From Bacteroidia bacterium (GTDB lineage: Bacteria; Bacteroidota; Bacteroidia; Bacteroidales; P3): a stretch of 13,518 nucleotides of DNA. Location: contig BNXT01000019.1 of NCBI GenBank assembly GCA_025999775.1, positions 1-13,518 of the forward strand. Reading direction: 5' to 3'. Shown in pieces: positions 1 through 7,014 of the stretch (positions are counted from its first letter, which is position 1; every line of letters begins with the position of its first letter). Below the pieces are notes generated by a model. That model made no database searches and was not told the DNA's origin. It was given only the letters and a program-made list of their open reading frames with translations. The translations under genes were made by a program, and so were the position numbers.

Positions 1-1
1 C

Positions 2-37
2 CTCATTGATTTCGCTATTTCAGAGCGTTTTAAATGA
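2..37 (+). other. Possible C-terminal end of an upstream gene cut by the window edge
   Basis: Two + frames are open at the left edge. One (2-37) reads LIDFAISERFK then TGA; the other (3-56) reads a 17-residue tail then TAG. Either could be the end of an upstream gene, but there is too little sequence to decide and no family is recognisable. A weak hairpin (CGCT, 7-base loop, AGCG at 13-27, then TTTT) sits in the same place and may act in termination. Confidence 0.25.
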
Positions 38-59
38 ACAGCTAAAAATGTGTTAGAAC

Positions 60-83
60 AAAAAATTTACCAAAAAATTTACC
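60..83. repeat. Perfect 12-bp tandem duplication upstream of the trxA promoter
   Basis: The 12-mer AAAAAATTTACC occurs twice back to back (60-71 and 72-83). The second copy ends 5 bases before the TTTTG taken as the -33 element. It may be a simple slippage product, or an AT-rich upstream element that affects promoter strength. Confidence 0.6.
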
Positions 84-88
84 ATCTC

Positions 89-121
89 TTTTGGTTAATA
101 ATGATTTTTTTATTACCTTTG
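89..121 (+). promoter_or_regulatory. Bacteroidetes-type promoter for trxA
   Basis: TTTTG at 89-93 and TACCTTTG at 114-121 are separated by 20 bases. This matches the Bacteroidetes primary-sigma pattern (TTTG at -33, TAnnTTTG at -7). Transcription would start near 126-128 and give a leader of about 25 bases. An AAGGA at 141-145, 6 bases before the ATG, is a plausible ribosome-binding site, which is not always visible in this phylum. Confidence 0.75.
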
Positions 122-151
122 CAAGTTAATTGAATTTAGAAAGGAATAATT

Positions 152-469
152 ATGGCTTTAGCATTTACGGATGAAAACTACGACGAATTGGTTTTAAAAT
201 CGAACAAACCTGCGGTTGTGGACTTTTGGGCGGAATGGTGCGGACCCTGCCGTACGCTTACCCCCATCATCGAAGAAATGGCGGCAGAGTACGAAGGACG
301 TGCTGTTATTGGTAAAGTGGATGTGGACAATGCGCCGGGTATCGCTGCCCGATACGGTATTCGCAACATTCCAACTGTGTTGTATATCAAAGACGGAGAG
401 GTCGTTAATAAACAGGTTGGCGCTGTTCCGAAGTCGAATCTCGTGAACAAATTGGACGCAATTTTGTAA
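152..469 (+). CDS. trxA: Thioredoxin
   Basis: This is a cytoplasmic dithiol-disulfide oxidoreductase that passes electrons from thioredoxin reductase to targets such as ribonucleotide reductase and peroxiredoxins. At 105 residues it has the standard single-domain length. The active site WCGPC lies at residues 29-33 (cysteines 30 and 33) within the usual VDFWAEWCGPC context. The cis-proline that faces the active site is P74 in NIPTV. There is no signal peptide, so this is the cytosolic form rather than an exported thioredoxin-like protein. The start is supported by the AAGGA ribosome-binding site and by a consensus promoter upstream. The DUF58 gene follows after 52 bases with no clear terminator between, so the two are probably co-transcribed. 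Family assignment is certain; which thioredoxin paralogue it is cannot be told. Confidence 0.97.
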   Translation: MALAFTDENYDELVLKSNKPAVVDFWAEWCGPCRTLTPIIEEMAAEYEGRAVIGKVDVDNAPGIAARYGIRNIPTVLYIKDGEVVNKQVGAVPKSNLVNKLDAIL

Positions 470-521
470 TTTGGGAGACATAGCGTGAGGCTGTCAAAGA
501 ACTCTCGCTTGTTGATGTCAA

Positions 522-1409
522 GTGATGCTTGCTAATGTTGAACAATTTAGTCGATTTGAGCTACTCGCTCACCAAGTCGTAGAGGGCTTCATAACGGGTT
601 TGCACCGTAGCCCAATGCACGGTTTCTCTGTTGAGTTCGCCGAACATCGCCTCTATAACAACGGAGAAAGCACGCGCCATATAGATTGGAAATTGTACGG
701 AAAAACCGATAAATTATTCGTTAAACGCTACGAAGAAGAAACCAATATGCGTTGTTACATCGTCATAGATGTATCGAACTCTATGGCTTTTGAAAATAAG
801 CTTCGATTTGCCTGCCAAGCCGCAGCGTGTTTGTCCTATCTTATTGCTAAACAACGAGATGTGGTCGGCTTGACGGTTTTTTCCGACCATATTGAAGAAC
901 AAACCGAACTGAAATCCAGCGTGGCACACCAAAAACACTTGTTTAGTCGCTTGGAATACTATGCCGATAGAAAGTCCCTACCTATCAAAGAGACCGATAC
1001 CGACCGCAATGCCGCTGCCTTGCTGCATCTGATAGCGGAACAAACCCATAAACGCTCGATGGTGATTATCTTTAGTGATATGTTTGACCATGTGAAACAA
1101 TTGGACGACCTTTTTGGAGCGCTGCAACATTTGCGTTACAAACAAAATGAAGTATTGCTGTTTCACACGATGGCGTACAACAAAGAATTGGCGTTTGACT
1201 ATGGGCATTACGGACATCGATTCATTGATGTGGAAACCGGCGAAACCCTGAAAGTCTATCCGCAAGATGTCAAAGCGCAGTACTCGGATACCGTGCAGTC
1301 GTTCATCAAAACATTGAAAGCACGCTCTAAACAATATGGCATACAGTATGTGGATGCCAATGTGGACGAGACTTATAGTAAAATTTTGCACACCTTTTTA
1401 TATTCGTAA
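522..1409 (+). CDS. DUF58 domain protein (vWA-like)
   Basis: This 295-residue soluble protein belongs to the DUF58 family. The hallmark block runs over residues 48-90: GESTRHIDWKLYGKTDKL, then VKRYEEE, then a D-x-S-x-S metal site, DVSNS at 83-87, as in the MIDAS of von Willebrand A domains. There are no membrane segments. DUF58 proteins usually sit next to MoxR-type AAA ATPases and BatA-like proteins and are thought to act with them in complex assembly or stress tolerance. No MoxR gene is present here, so the partner must be outside the window. The start is ambiguous: GTG at 522 is followed directly by ATG at 525, and no Shine-Dalgarno is visible. The ATG at 525 is equally likely. The stop is 12 bases before the ClC gene, which suggests an operon. 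The exact role is unknown. Confidence 0.92.
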   Translation: MMLANVEQFSRFELLAHQVVEGFITGLHRSPMHGFSVEFAEHRLYNNGESTRHIDWKLYGKTDKLFVKRYEEETNMRCYIVIDVSNSMAFENKLRFACQAAACLSYLIAKQRDVVGLTVFSDHIEEQTELKSSVAHQKHLFSRLEYYADRKSLPIKETDTDRNAAALLHLIAEQTHKRSMVIIFSDMFDHVKQLDDLFGALQHLRYKQNEVLLFHTMAYNKELAFDYGHYGHRFIDVETGETLKVYPQDVKAQYSDTVQSFIKTLKARSKQYGIQYVDANVDETYSKILHTFLYS

Positions 1410-1421
1410 GAGCAGCGTTCC

Positions 1422-3218
1422 ATGCAAGTATCAGAGTATATCAAAATTAAACCTTACTTAACAGCCTTGCTGATTTGGAGAGTTAAGCACCTTTCCAAAT
1501 CTAATTTTTTGATAATCTTATCTGTGGTCGTGGGTTTATTGACCGGTTTGGCGGCAGTTTTTCTAAAAAACTTAGTAGGCTTTGTAGAACGCATAGTGGT
1601 TTCGTGGGGTGTTGAAAGTCGCACCAATTTTTGGTATTTGGCGCTGCCCTTGATAGGTATAGTCCTGACGGTGGTCTGCTTGCAACAATTCATCAAGGAC
1701 GACATTGGTCATGGTATAACAAAAGTATTACGTGCTATTTCCAAAGGAAACGGCTTTTTACGACGTAGCAAGACCTATTCATCCATGATTACATCGGCAT
1801 TGACGGTGGGCTTGGGTGGTTCTGTAGGGTTGGAGGCGCCTATTGTCCTGACTGGGGCGTCGATAGGCTCTAATTTAGGGCGAATGTTACGGTTGGACTA
1901 TCGGGCTATCGTTCTCTTGATTGGCTGTGGCGCTACAGGCGCTGTGGCAGGTATCTTTAAAGCGCCGGTGGCAGGTATCCTGTTTACTTTGGAAGTGTTG
2001 ATGCTCGATCTGACCATGGCATCTTTAGTGCCGCTGCTACTGTGCTCCGTAACGGCAACGGTAGTATCATCAACATTTTTAGGTTCTGCAATCCAATTTA
2101 CATTTGATATAGGGAATGCCGATTATGGATTGGATATATTCCCGTACTTGCTGTTATTAGGGCTTTTTGCAGGGGGTATATCGCTTTATTTTACAGGAAT
2201 GAGTCATGTTATTGAGGTGCGAATGAAGCAATGGAGCAATCCGTGGACAAAAGCGATTCTTGGCGGCATCCTATTGAGCATAGTAATTTATATATTCCCT
2301 CCACTCTTCGGCGAGGGGTTCTTGCACCTCTCGGACATCATAACCGGGCAAAGCTCCAGACTTACGAATGACAGTTTTTTTTACGCGTATAAAGACGATA
2401 CGTTAATTTTTCTGATCTTTTTGTTATTGGTTTTATTTATGAAAGTGATAGCCATGTCGCTGACCACGGGCAGCGGCGGTGTGGGTGGCGTCTTTGCACC
2501 TTCGTTGTTTATGGGTGGTATTGTAGGGTTGTTCACGGCACGTTTGTGTAATATGCTCTTTGATGTTACGTTGTCAGAGCCTATCTTTGCCTTGACGGGC
2601 ATGGCGGGGGTGATGGCAGGGGTGATGCACGCTCCGTTGACGGCAATCTTTTTAATTGCGGAAATAACAGGCGGCTACAAGTTGTTCATTCCACTGATTA
2701 TTGTGGCAACGATTTCCTATCTCGTCCATCGCCACTTGCAACCGTACTCTATCTATGCGCGAGATTTAGCGGAGCGCGGCGAACTATTAACGCATGACAA
2801 AGACAAGTCCGTACTGACGATGATGCGTATAGATCGGCTTATAGAAACTAATTTTGTATTGTTGTATCCCGATAATTATTTGAGAGATGTAGTGAATGCG
2901 ATGACGGTGTCTTCACGTAATTTCTTTCCGGTTGTTGATTCGCAAGGTCTCTACTTGGGTGTAGTTGCCGTTGATGATATTAGACAAATGATATTTAAAC
3001 AGGAATTGTACGATAAAATTAAGGTAACGGAGATTATGCACCGTCCACCCATCTCTATTGATGTCTTGGAATCTATGGCAACGGTCGCACAAAAGTTTCA
3101 ACAGTCCGACCAGTTCAACATCGTTGTATTAGAAAATCAACGTTATGTGGGATTTCTATCGCAATCACATGTTTTTGCAGCGTATCAATCTTTGCTACAT
3201 CAACTTTCGGAAGAATGA
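1422..3218 (+). CDS. ClC-family chloride channel/transporter with two CBS domains
   Basis: This 598-residue inner-membrane protein has a ClC domain (about residues 25-440) followed by a CBS pair (about 465-590) that in this family can bind nucleotides and regulate transport. Signature blocks are present: GHGITKV at 96-102 (in place of GSGIP), GLEAP at 136-140 with the external gating glutamate E138, the FKAPVAGILFTLEVL block from 179, GGVFAPSL at 355-362, and PYSIY at 441-445, where the chloride-coordinating tyrosine is expected. The position of the internal proton glutamate of E. coli ClC-ec1 (E203) appears to be V192, just after the conserved E191. Channel-type ClCs also have valine there. 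Whether it is a channel or an exchanger is therefore open. The ATG lies 12 bases after the DUF58 stop. The 3' end overlaps the tail of a decayed dinD on the other strand by 19 bases. Confidence 0.95.
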   Translation: MQVSEYIKIKPYLTALLIWRVKHLSKSNFLIILSVVVGLLTGLAAVFLKNLVGFVERIVVSWGVESRTNFWYLALPLIGIVLTVVCLQQFIKDDIGHGITKVLRAISKGNGFLRRSKTYSSMITSALTVGLGGSVGLEAPIVLTGASIGSNLGRMLRLDYRAIVLLIGCGATGAVAGIFKAPVAGILFTLEVLMLDLTMASLVPLLLCSVTATVVSSTFLGSAIQFTFDIGNADYGLDIFPYLLLLGLFAGGISLYFTGMSHVIEVRMKQWSNPWTKAILGGILLSIVIYIFPPLFGEGFLHLSDIITGQSSRLTNDSFFYAYKDDTLIFLIFLLLVLFMKVIAMSLTTGSGGVGGVFAPSLFMGGIVGLFTARLCNMLFDVTLSEPIFALTGMAGVMAGVMHAPLTAIFLIAEITGGYKLFIPLIIVATISYLVHRHLQPYSIYARDLAERGELLTHDKDKSVLTMMRIDRLIETNFVLLYPDNYLRDVVNAMTVSSRNFFPVVDSQGLYLGVVAVDDIRQMIFKQELYDKIKVTEIMHRPPISIDVLESMATVAQKFQQSDQFNIVVLENQRYVGFLSQSHVFAAYQSLLHQLSEE

Positions 3219-3752
3219 CGCATTTTTTTCAATACTTTCTTTTCTTCACTCTTTATTCTTCGCTCAACTTTTTTTACGTCTTCTGCGGGCGGAAGATGTT
3301 CCGGAACAAGTTCGCGCTCAAGCATAATTTTACGTACTCCTAAATTATTATCCACATGCTCTTTTTCAATATCAGGAACTCCTGATAAATTCTTTATTTG
3401 AACATTTTCTGCTGTCATTGCATTGGATACGTTCATAATCCAATATTCGTTGCTCAACAATTTCTGCACGCCTTGTCTGTACTGCAAAATAGTTCTGAGC
3501 AAAGGCTATTTGCTCCTTCTTGCTATCGCCGTTTTGGGCAATCAAGTAGCAAGCGTAACGTGTGAGAAGTGTATCCTCTATCACATGTTGAGCGCCTTTA
3601 CCAGCTTCGATCACTTTGCTGATGTCAGCAAAGTGATAATCAACATTTTCTCCGGCATTTTTACAAGCCTCCTTTGCTTTGTTGATAATGTTCTCAAAGT
3701 TACGCCATTGCGTATAACCTAAGTAAGCAATGATAGGCGAAGAGTTAAAGCG
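3200..3752 (-). pseudogene. Decayed dinD-like gene (DNA damage-inducible protein D family)
   Basis: Read on the - strand from 3752, one frame gives [37 protein letters not shown] and [15 protein letters not shown], then [19 protein letters not shown]. These are close to the DinD consensus. That frame leaves the family pattern near 3425 and stops at 3372. A second frame picks up DinD-like sequence at about the same point ([16 protein letters not shown]) and continues through EHVDNNLGVRKIM, PEHLPPAEDVKKVERR and IKSEEKK to a stop at 3200. The middle of the family, roughly 100 residues with the ERGVD...RSKGD region, is missing, so this is an internal deletion that also shifts the frame. The N-terminus is also lost: the frame opens after a TAA at 3753-3755 with no plausible start before the conserved region. 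It lies 11 bases after the wecA-like stop and converges on the ClC gene. This stretch holds no other gene. In E. coli dinD is SOS-induced and DinD inhibits RecA filaments; that role is not expected from this remnant. Confidence 0.8.
3610..3637. repeat. Perfect 13-bp inverted repeat inside the dinD remnant
   Basis: ATCACTTTGCTGA (3610-3622) and its exact reverse complement TCAGCAAAGTGAT (3625-3637) flank only two bases. As RNA this would fold as a 12-bp stem with a 4-base loop. It falls in the part of the dinD remnant that encodes HFADISKVI, so codon constraint and chance may explain it. Confidence 0.8.
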
Positions 3753-3766
3753 TTAGATTTTTTCTG

Positions 3767-4849
3767 CTATGAATGACCCTTTTTTTTGCGAAGCCGATTA
3801 ACGACCATCGTAAATAAGGTCATTAGCGTTACAAGCATTATGAATATCCACAACGAACCAAGACCAAGACGTATGGATATAAGCAAGGTTAAGGCAATAA
3901 GAATAATATTCCATGCGGTGAAAATAAGGCTTGCTTGTAAATGAGATAACCCGACATCAATTAAGTGATGGTGCAAGTGATTACGGTCAGGTTTAAATGG
4001 AGAATCACCCTGTAACAAACGAATGAAAAAAACACGCCCTATATCAAAAACAGGGATAATAATAATGCTTAACGCAATACTAATGGGATGCTGAAAGAGT
4101 AAGGATGAATCATCAATCGTATGGATTTTAAGAAACCATACAAAACATACCGCAATCACAAAACCTAACGTTAAAGAGCCGGAATCGCCTAAGAAAGTTT
4201 TGTTACGCAATCCAAATACGTTGTATTGAAAAAATGCGATCAAAGCGCCGATAAACGCCATACAAATCACCGCTAAATTGATGTACCCTAAAACGAAAAA
4301 GAAGGCGCCAAAGCAGAATAAATGTAATACGCCAAGTAGGGATACACAACCATCAATACCATCTATCAAATTGTAGGCATTGATGATGGCAACGATGCAG
4401 ATGATGGTTACCAAAGCCGCTGCTACCACATCTAATTCAAAAATGCCGAGGAATCCAAACAAATCGGTTATTACAATACCTGAATAAACTACTAAAAAAG
4501 CGCTCAGTATTTGGATAAGTAACTTGCTGTAAGGCGAAATAGACCTGATATCATCTTTGAAACCGGAAAAAAAGATAATGAACAGTCCTAAGAATAAATA
4601 TCTTAGCGTATCTAAATCTTGATTGGTAGAGAATAGAAACATGGATACAACAGTGGCAAAAAACACGGAAATACCGGCTAAACGTGGCGTTTGATACCGA
4701 TGTGAGGTTCGAGAATTTAGCTCATTTAATAACCCTTTAGAACGTGCAATCCTATTAACACTCGGAATGAGCTGAATGACCAATGTCATGGACACCAAAC
4801 AAGCAGCAAGTGCACGAAAAAAAAACTCCCATTGAAAATGTATTAACAT
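3767..4849 (-). CDS. MraY/WecA-family undecaprenyl-phosphate sugar-1-phosphate transferase
   Basis: This 360-residue polytopic membrane enzyme moves a sugar-1-phosphate, typically GlcNAc-1-P, from a UDP-sugar onto undecaprenyl phosphate. That step starts O-antigen, capsule or other surface glycans. Motifs in order are TPRLAGIS (54-61), the catalytic aspartate pair DD at 99-100, NAYNLIDGIDG (157-167), FLGDSGS (219-225) and HLHHHL (291-296). The last, a His-rich loop, separates WecA/TagO-type enzymes from MraY. About ten or eleven hydrophobic segments are visible. The ATG lies inside the end of the upstream O-antigen ligase-like gene (7-bp overlap), so translation is probably coupled. There is no Shine-Dalgarno. 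The neighbouring ligase/polymerase-like gene supports a role in surface polysaccharide synthesis. The exact sugar cannot be read from sequence. Confidence in the family is high; the name wecA would be a guess. Confidence 0.93.
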   Translation of the reverse strand: MLIHFQWEFFFRALAACLVSMTLVIQLIPSVNRIARSKGLLNELNSRTSHRYQTPRLAGISVFFATVVSMFLFSTNQDLDTLRYLFLGLFIIFFSGFKDDIRSISPYSKLLIQILSAFLVVYSGIVITDLFGFLGIFELDVVAAALVTIICIVAIINAYNLIDGIDGCVSLLGVLHLFCFGAFFFVLGYINLAVICMAFIGALIAFFQYNVFGLRNKTFLGDSGSLTLGFVIAVCFVWFLKIHTIDDSSLLFQHPISIALSIIIIPVFDIGRVFFIRLLQGDSPFKPDRNHLHHHLIDVGLSHLQASLIFTAWNIILIALTLLISIRLGLGSLWIFIMLVTLMTLFTMVVNRLRKKKGHS

Positions 4850-6036
4850 AGTTGTTTACTTTGAATTAGACTATTATTGCTAAAAATAAGTATTAAGGGT
4901 AAAATGGTATATAAAAAGGGTACGTAAGTAATAGCGCTCGATAGTATTTGGACAGCAAGGGGCAGTATGACTATCAACGCTAAGCCGTTTGTTTTACGGA
5001 TAAAGAGCCAGAGTATCCATACAAAAATAAGTAACCCAAACAAACCTGATTCTATCAAATACACTAAAAAATAATTGTGCGCATAAATGTCCAAAACGTT
5101 ATTGGACAAGGTAAACCCAATTCCAAACAGAAACGTCAGAAGGTCAATATGTTGGAAGTAGTCAATAGCAGCATACAAAATTTGATACTTTGATTGAAAA
5201 CTTGGATCATTAACGAGACTTTCAAGAAAAAACAGAGCACAAAAACCTGCAAGGCAGCCAATCAAACCGAAGGCAATAAGAAGGTTCTTCCAAGAGTAGC
5301 GCTTTGCTAAAAAGAAATATACTAAGCCGACGGGCACAGAAATAATGCTCGTACGGGACAGGCACAAAACCACAAGAACAAAAAGACTGATGAGATAGAA
5401 TCGCATGTTTTGTCCGGTGTGTTGCGCCCACCACAGCACAAAGAAAAACATGGAAATTAAATGAATGGAAAGTCCATTGGTTTCCACATAGATAGGACTA
5501 TAAAATTTGAACCGATAAAATCCTTGGTAATAATTAGTCCCCTCCATGATTTTGTAGATAGATACGCCGTAACGAATAAGGGCTTCAATGATGAAGAGAT
5601 AAACGGTATAACGGATAAATTTTTCGGTCAATTTTTTCAAATAATCCTTATCCATATCCTGTACCAATAGCAAAATGAGCGCTCCGTAAACTGGCGATAC
5701 CAAGGTGCCGATATAGCGTCGCAAGGGCGCATCTATAAAATATTGCGTTACTAACATATAAGCTGTGAACCATAGCAATGTACGTATCATCGGACGATAC
5801 GGATTCGTGCTCCACCGCAATGGCTTTGACTGTCTCTCCGACAAGGTGAAATGGGCGTCATACAGCAGACAAGTGATGATACCGGCAATGCCAAACAGCA
5901 GTAGATTAGGTGGTAGAGGCATCCATGTATGACTTGTGAAGCTCGCAAACGGGATGAGCAGAAATAATCCTAATTTCTGAAGACCCATCGCAGAGGCGAG
6001 CGATCGAGGGATTAGTCGAGCCATAATATTGCGCAT
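4843..6036 (-). CDS. O-antigen ligase/polymerase-like (Wzy/WaaL-type) membrane protein
   Basis: This 397-residue protein has about ten to twelve hydrophobic segments and a larger polar loop around residues 270-320. The pattern fits the O-antigen ligase/polymerase superfamily: CLSRTSI at 225-231, and HNYFLVYLIESGLFG at 320-334, the conserved Wzy_C-type stretch in which a histidine-asparagine pair precedes a membrane helix. Such proteins join lipid-linked oligosaccharides to a polymer or to lipid A, on the periplasmic face of the inner membrane. Ligase and polymerase cannot be told apart from sequence this divergent. The ATG at 6036 shares one base with the fabD stop (TAATG), a classical coupling arrangement; an alternative in-frame ATG is at residue 5. 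The 3' end overlaps the WecA-like gene by 7 bp, which pairs a chain-initiating enzyme with a polymer-handling one. Confidence 0.83.
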   Translation of the reverse strand: MRNIMARLIPRSLASAMGLQKLGLFLLIPFASFTSHTWMPLPPNLLLFGIAGIITCLLYDAHFTLSERQSKPLRWSTNPYRPMIRTLLWFTAYMLVTQYFIDAPLRRYIGTLVSPVYGALILLLVQDMDKDYLKKLTEKFIRYTVYLFIIEALIRYGVSIYKIMEGTNYYQGFYRFKFYSPIYVETNGLSIHLISMFFFVLWWAQHTGQNMRFYLISLFVLVVLCLSRTSIISVPVGLVYFFLAKRYSWKNLLIAFGLIGCLAGFCALFFLESLVNDPSFQSKYQILYAAIDYFQHIDLLTFLFGIGFTLSNNVLDIYAHNYFLVYLIESGLFGLLIFVWILWLFIRKTNGLALIVILPLAVQILSSAITYVPFLYTILPLILIFSNNSLIQSKQLC

Positions 6037-6899
6037 TAAGCCTTTATTTTAGTTACCAAACCGGTTAACACGTTGCCCGGTCCTAGTTCAACAAATTCAT
6101 CAATGCCTTGCGACAACATGGCTTTGATAATCTGTGTCCATCGTACAGGCGCCGTGAGTTGTGCAATGAGATTAGCCTTGATTTCATCGGGATTAGTATG
6201 GGGCTTTGCATCCACGTTTTGAAATATGGGACATGTTGGTATCTTGAAGTGTGTACTCTGGATGGCTTTAGCGAGGTCATCAGCGGCAGGTTGCATCAGC
6301 GGCGAATGAAAAGCGCCTCCCACTTTGAGTGGTAATGCACGTTTAGCGCCGGCTTCTTTCAAACGTTCAATGGCTATCTCAATGCCCTTGACAGAGCCGG
6401 AAATGACCAATTGTCCGGGACAATTATAGTTTGCCGGCACAACCACTTCACCCGTTTCTGCGGTGAGGGTTTTACAAATGGTTTCTACTTGTTCGTCAGA
6501 GAGTCCAAGAATGGCTGCCATCGTAGATGGTACTAACTCACAGGCTTGTTGCATCGCTTGTGCACGACGATACACCAATTGCAAGCCATCCGTAAAGCTT
6601 AGGCTTTCAGCGGCAACTAAAGCCGAAAACTCTCCCAAAGAATGTCCCGCAACGGCGCTCGGACGAAATTGCTCGGTACACAAAGCTGCTATTACAGAGT
6701 GTAAAAACACCGCCGGCTGCGTAACATCGGTACGCCGAAGGTCATCTTCGGTACCGGAAAACATTAAATCGGTAATCGAATAGCCCAGAAGCGTATCGGC
6801 TAACTTAAAATGCTCCTTCGCTATAGCGTGAGAATCAAACAAATCCTTACCCATACCGACAAATTGAGCGCCTTGACCCGGAAAAACATACGATTTCAT
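6036..6899 (-). CDS. fabD: Malonyl-CoA:ACP transacylase
   Basis: FabD moves malonyl from CoA to acyl carrier protein, which feeds every elongation round of type II fatty acid synthesis in the cytoplasm. The 287-residue product has the normal length. Motifs are FPGQGAQFVGMG (6-17), the nucleophile S87 in GHSLGE (85-90), the carboxylate-binding arginine near R112 (YRRAQAM), the catalytic H198 in GAFHSP, and the C-terminal ELGPGNVLTGL (271-281). The frame is open further upstream to 7004, but I start at 6899. The preceding 35 residues are an AT-rich, hydrophobic stretch unlike the family, and a consensus promoter lies just upstream of 6899, so a longer start would not be transcribed from it. It is the first gene of the fabD / ligase-like / WecA-like operon and is not next to other fab genes. 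Confidence 0.96.
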   Translation of the reverse strand: MKSYVFPGQGAQFVGMGKDLFDSHAIAKEHFKLADTLLGYSITDLMFSGTEDDLRRTDVTQPAVFLHSVIAALCTEQFRPSAVAGHSLGEFSALVAAESLSFTDGLQLVYRRAQAMQQACELVPSTMAAILGLSDEQVETICKTLTAETGEVVVPANYNCPGQLVISGSVKGIEIAIERLKEAGAKRALPLKVGGAFHSPLMQPAADDLAKAIQSTHFKIPTCPIFQNVDAKPHTNPDEIKANLIAQLTAPVRWTQIIKAMLSQGIDEFVELGPGNVLTGLVTKIKA

Positions 6900-6913
6900 A
6901 GTAATCTTTTTTA

Positions 6914-6944
6914 CAAAGGTAAGAAAAGTTGCGAAATAAACAAA
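6914..6944 (-). promoter_or_regulatory. Bacteroidetes-type promoter for the fabD operon
   Basis: On the - strand TTTG (6944-6941) and TACCTTTG (6921-6914) are separated by 19 bases, which matches the -33/-7 consensus of this phylum. The -7 box ends 14 bases before the fabD ATG, so the leader is only a few bases long. This supports the start at 6899 rather than 7004. Confidence 0.72.
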
Positions 6945-6993
6945 ATTGAGTAAAAAAAAACAAAAAATTAGGGCGCAACTATTATTTTTTTTG

Positions 6994-7001
6994 TAAATTT
7001 G
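6994..7001 (+). promoter_or_regulatory. Likely -7 element for the S41 protease gene
   Basis: TAAATTTG fits TAnnTTTG and ends 13 bases before the ATG. No clear TTTG is found about 20 bases upstream, so the promoter is weaker or of another type. With the fabD promoter it forms a divergent control region of about 115 bases (6900-7014). Confidence 0.5.
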
Positions 7002-7014
7002 CAAAATTTTTTAG

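Noticed and set aside
3423..3722. A + strand open frame of 99 codons between the ClC and WecA-like genes
   Set aside because: The - strand here reads clear DinD-like sequence, so this frame is only its antisense.
6900..7004. A longer fabD starting at 7004
   Set aside because: The extra 35 residues are hydrophobic and AT-rich, unlike the FabD family, and a consensus promoter lies within this stretch.
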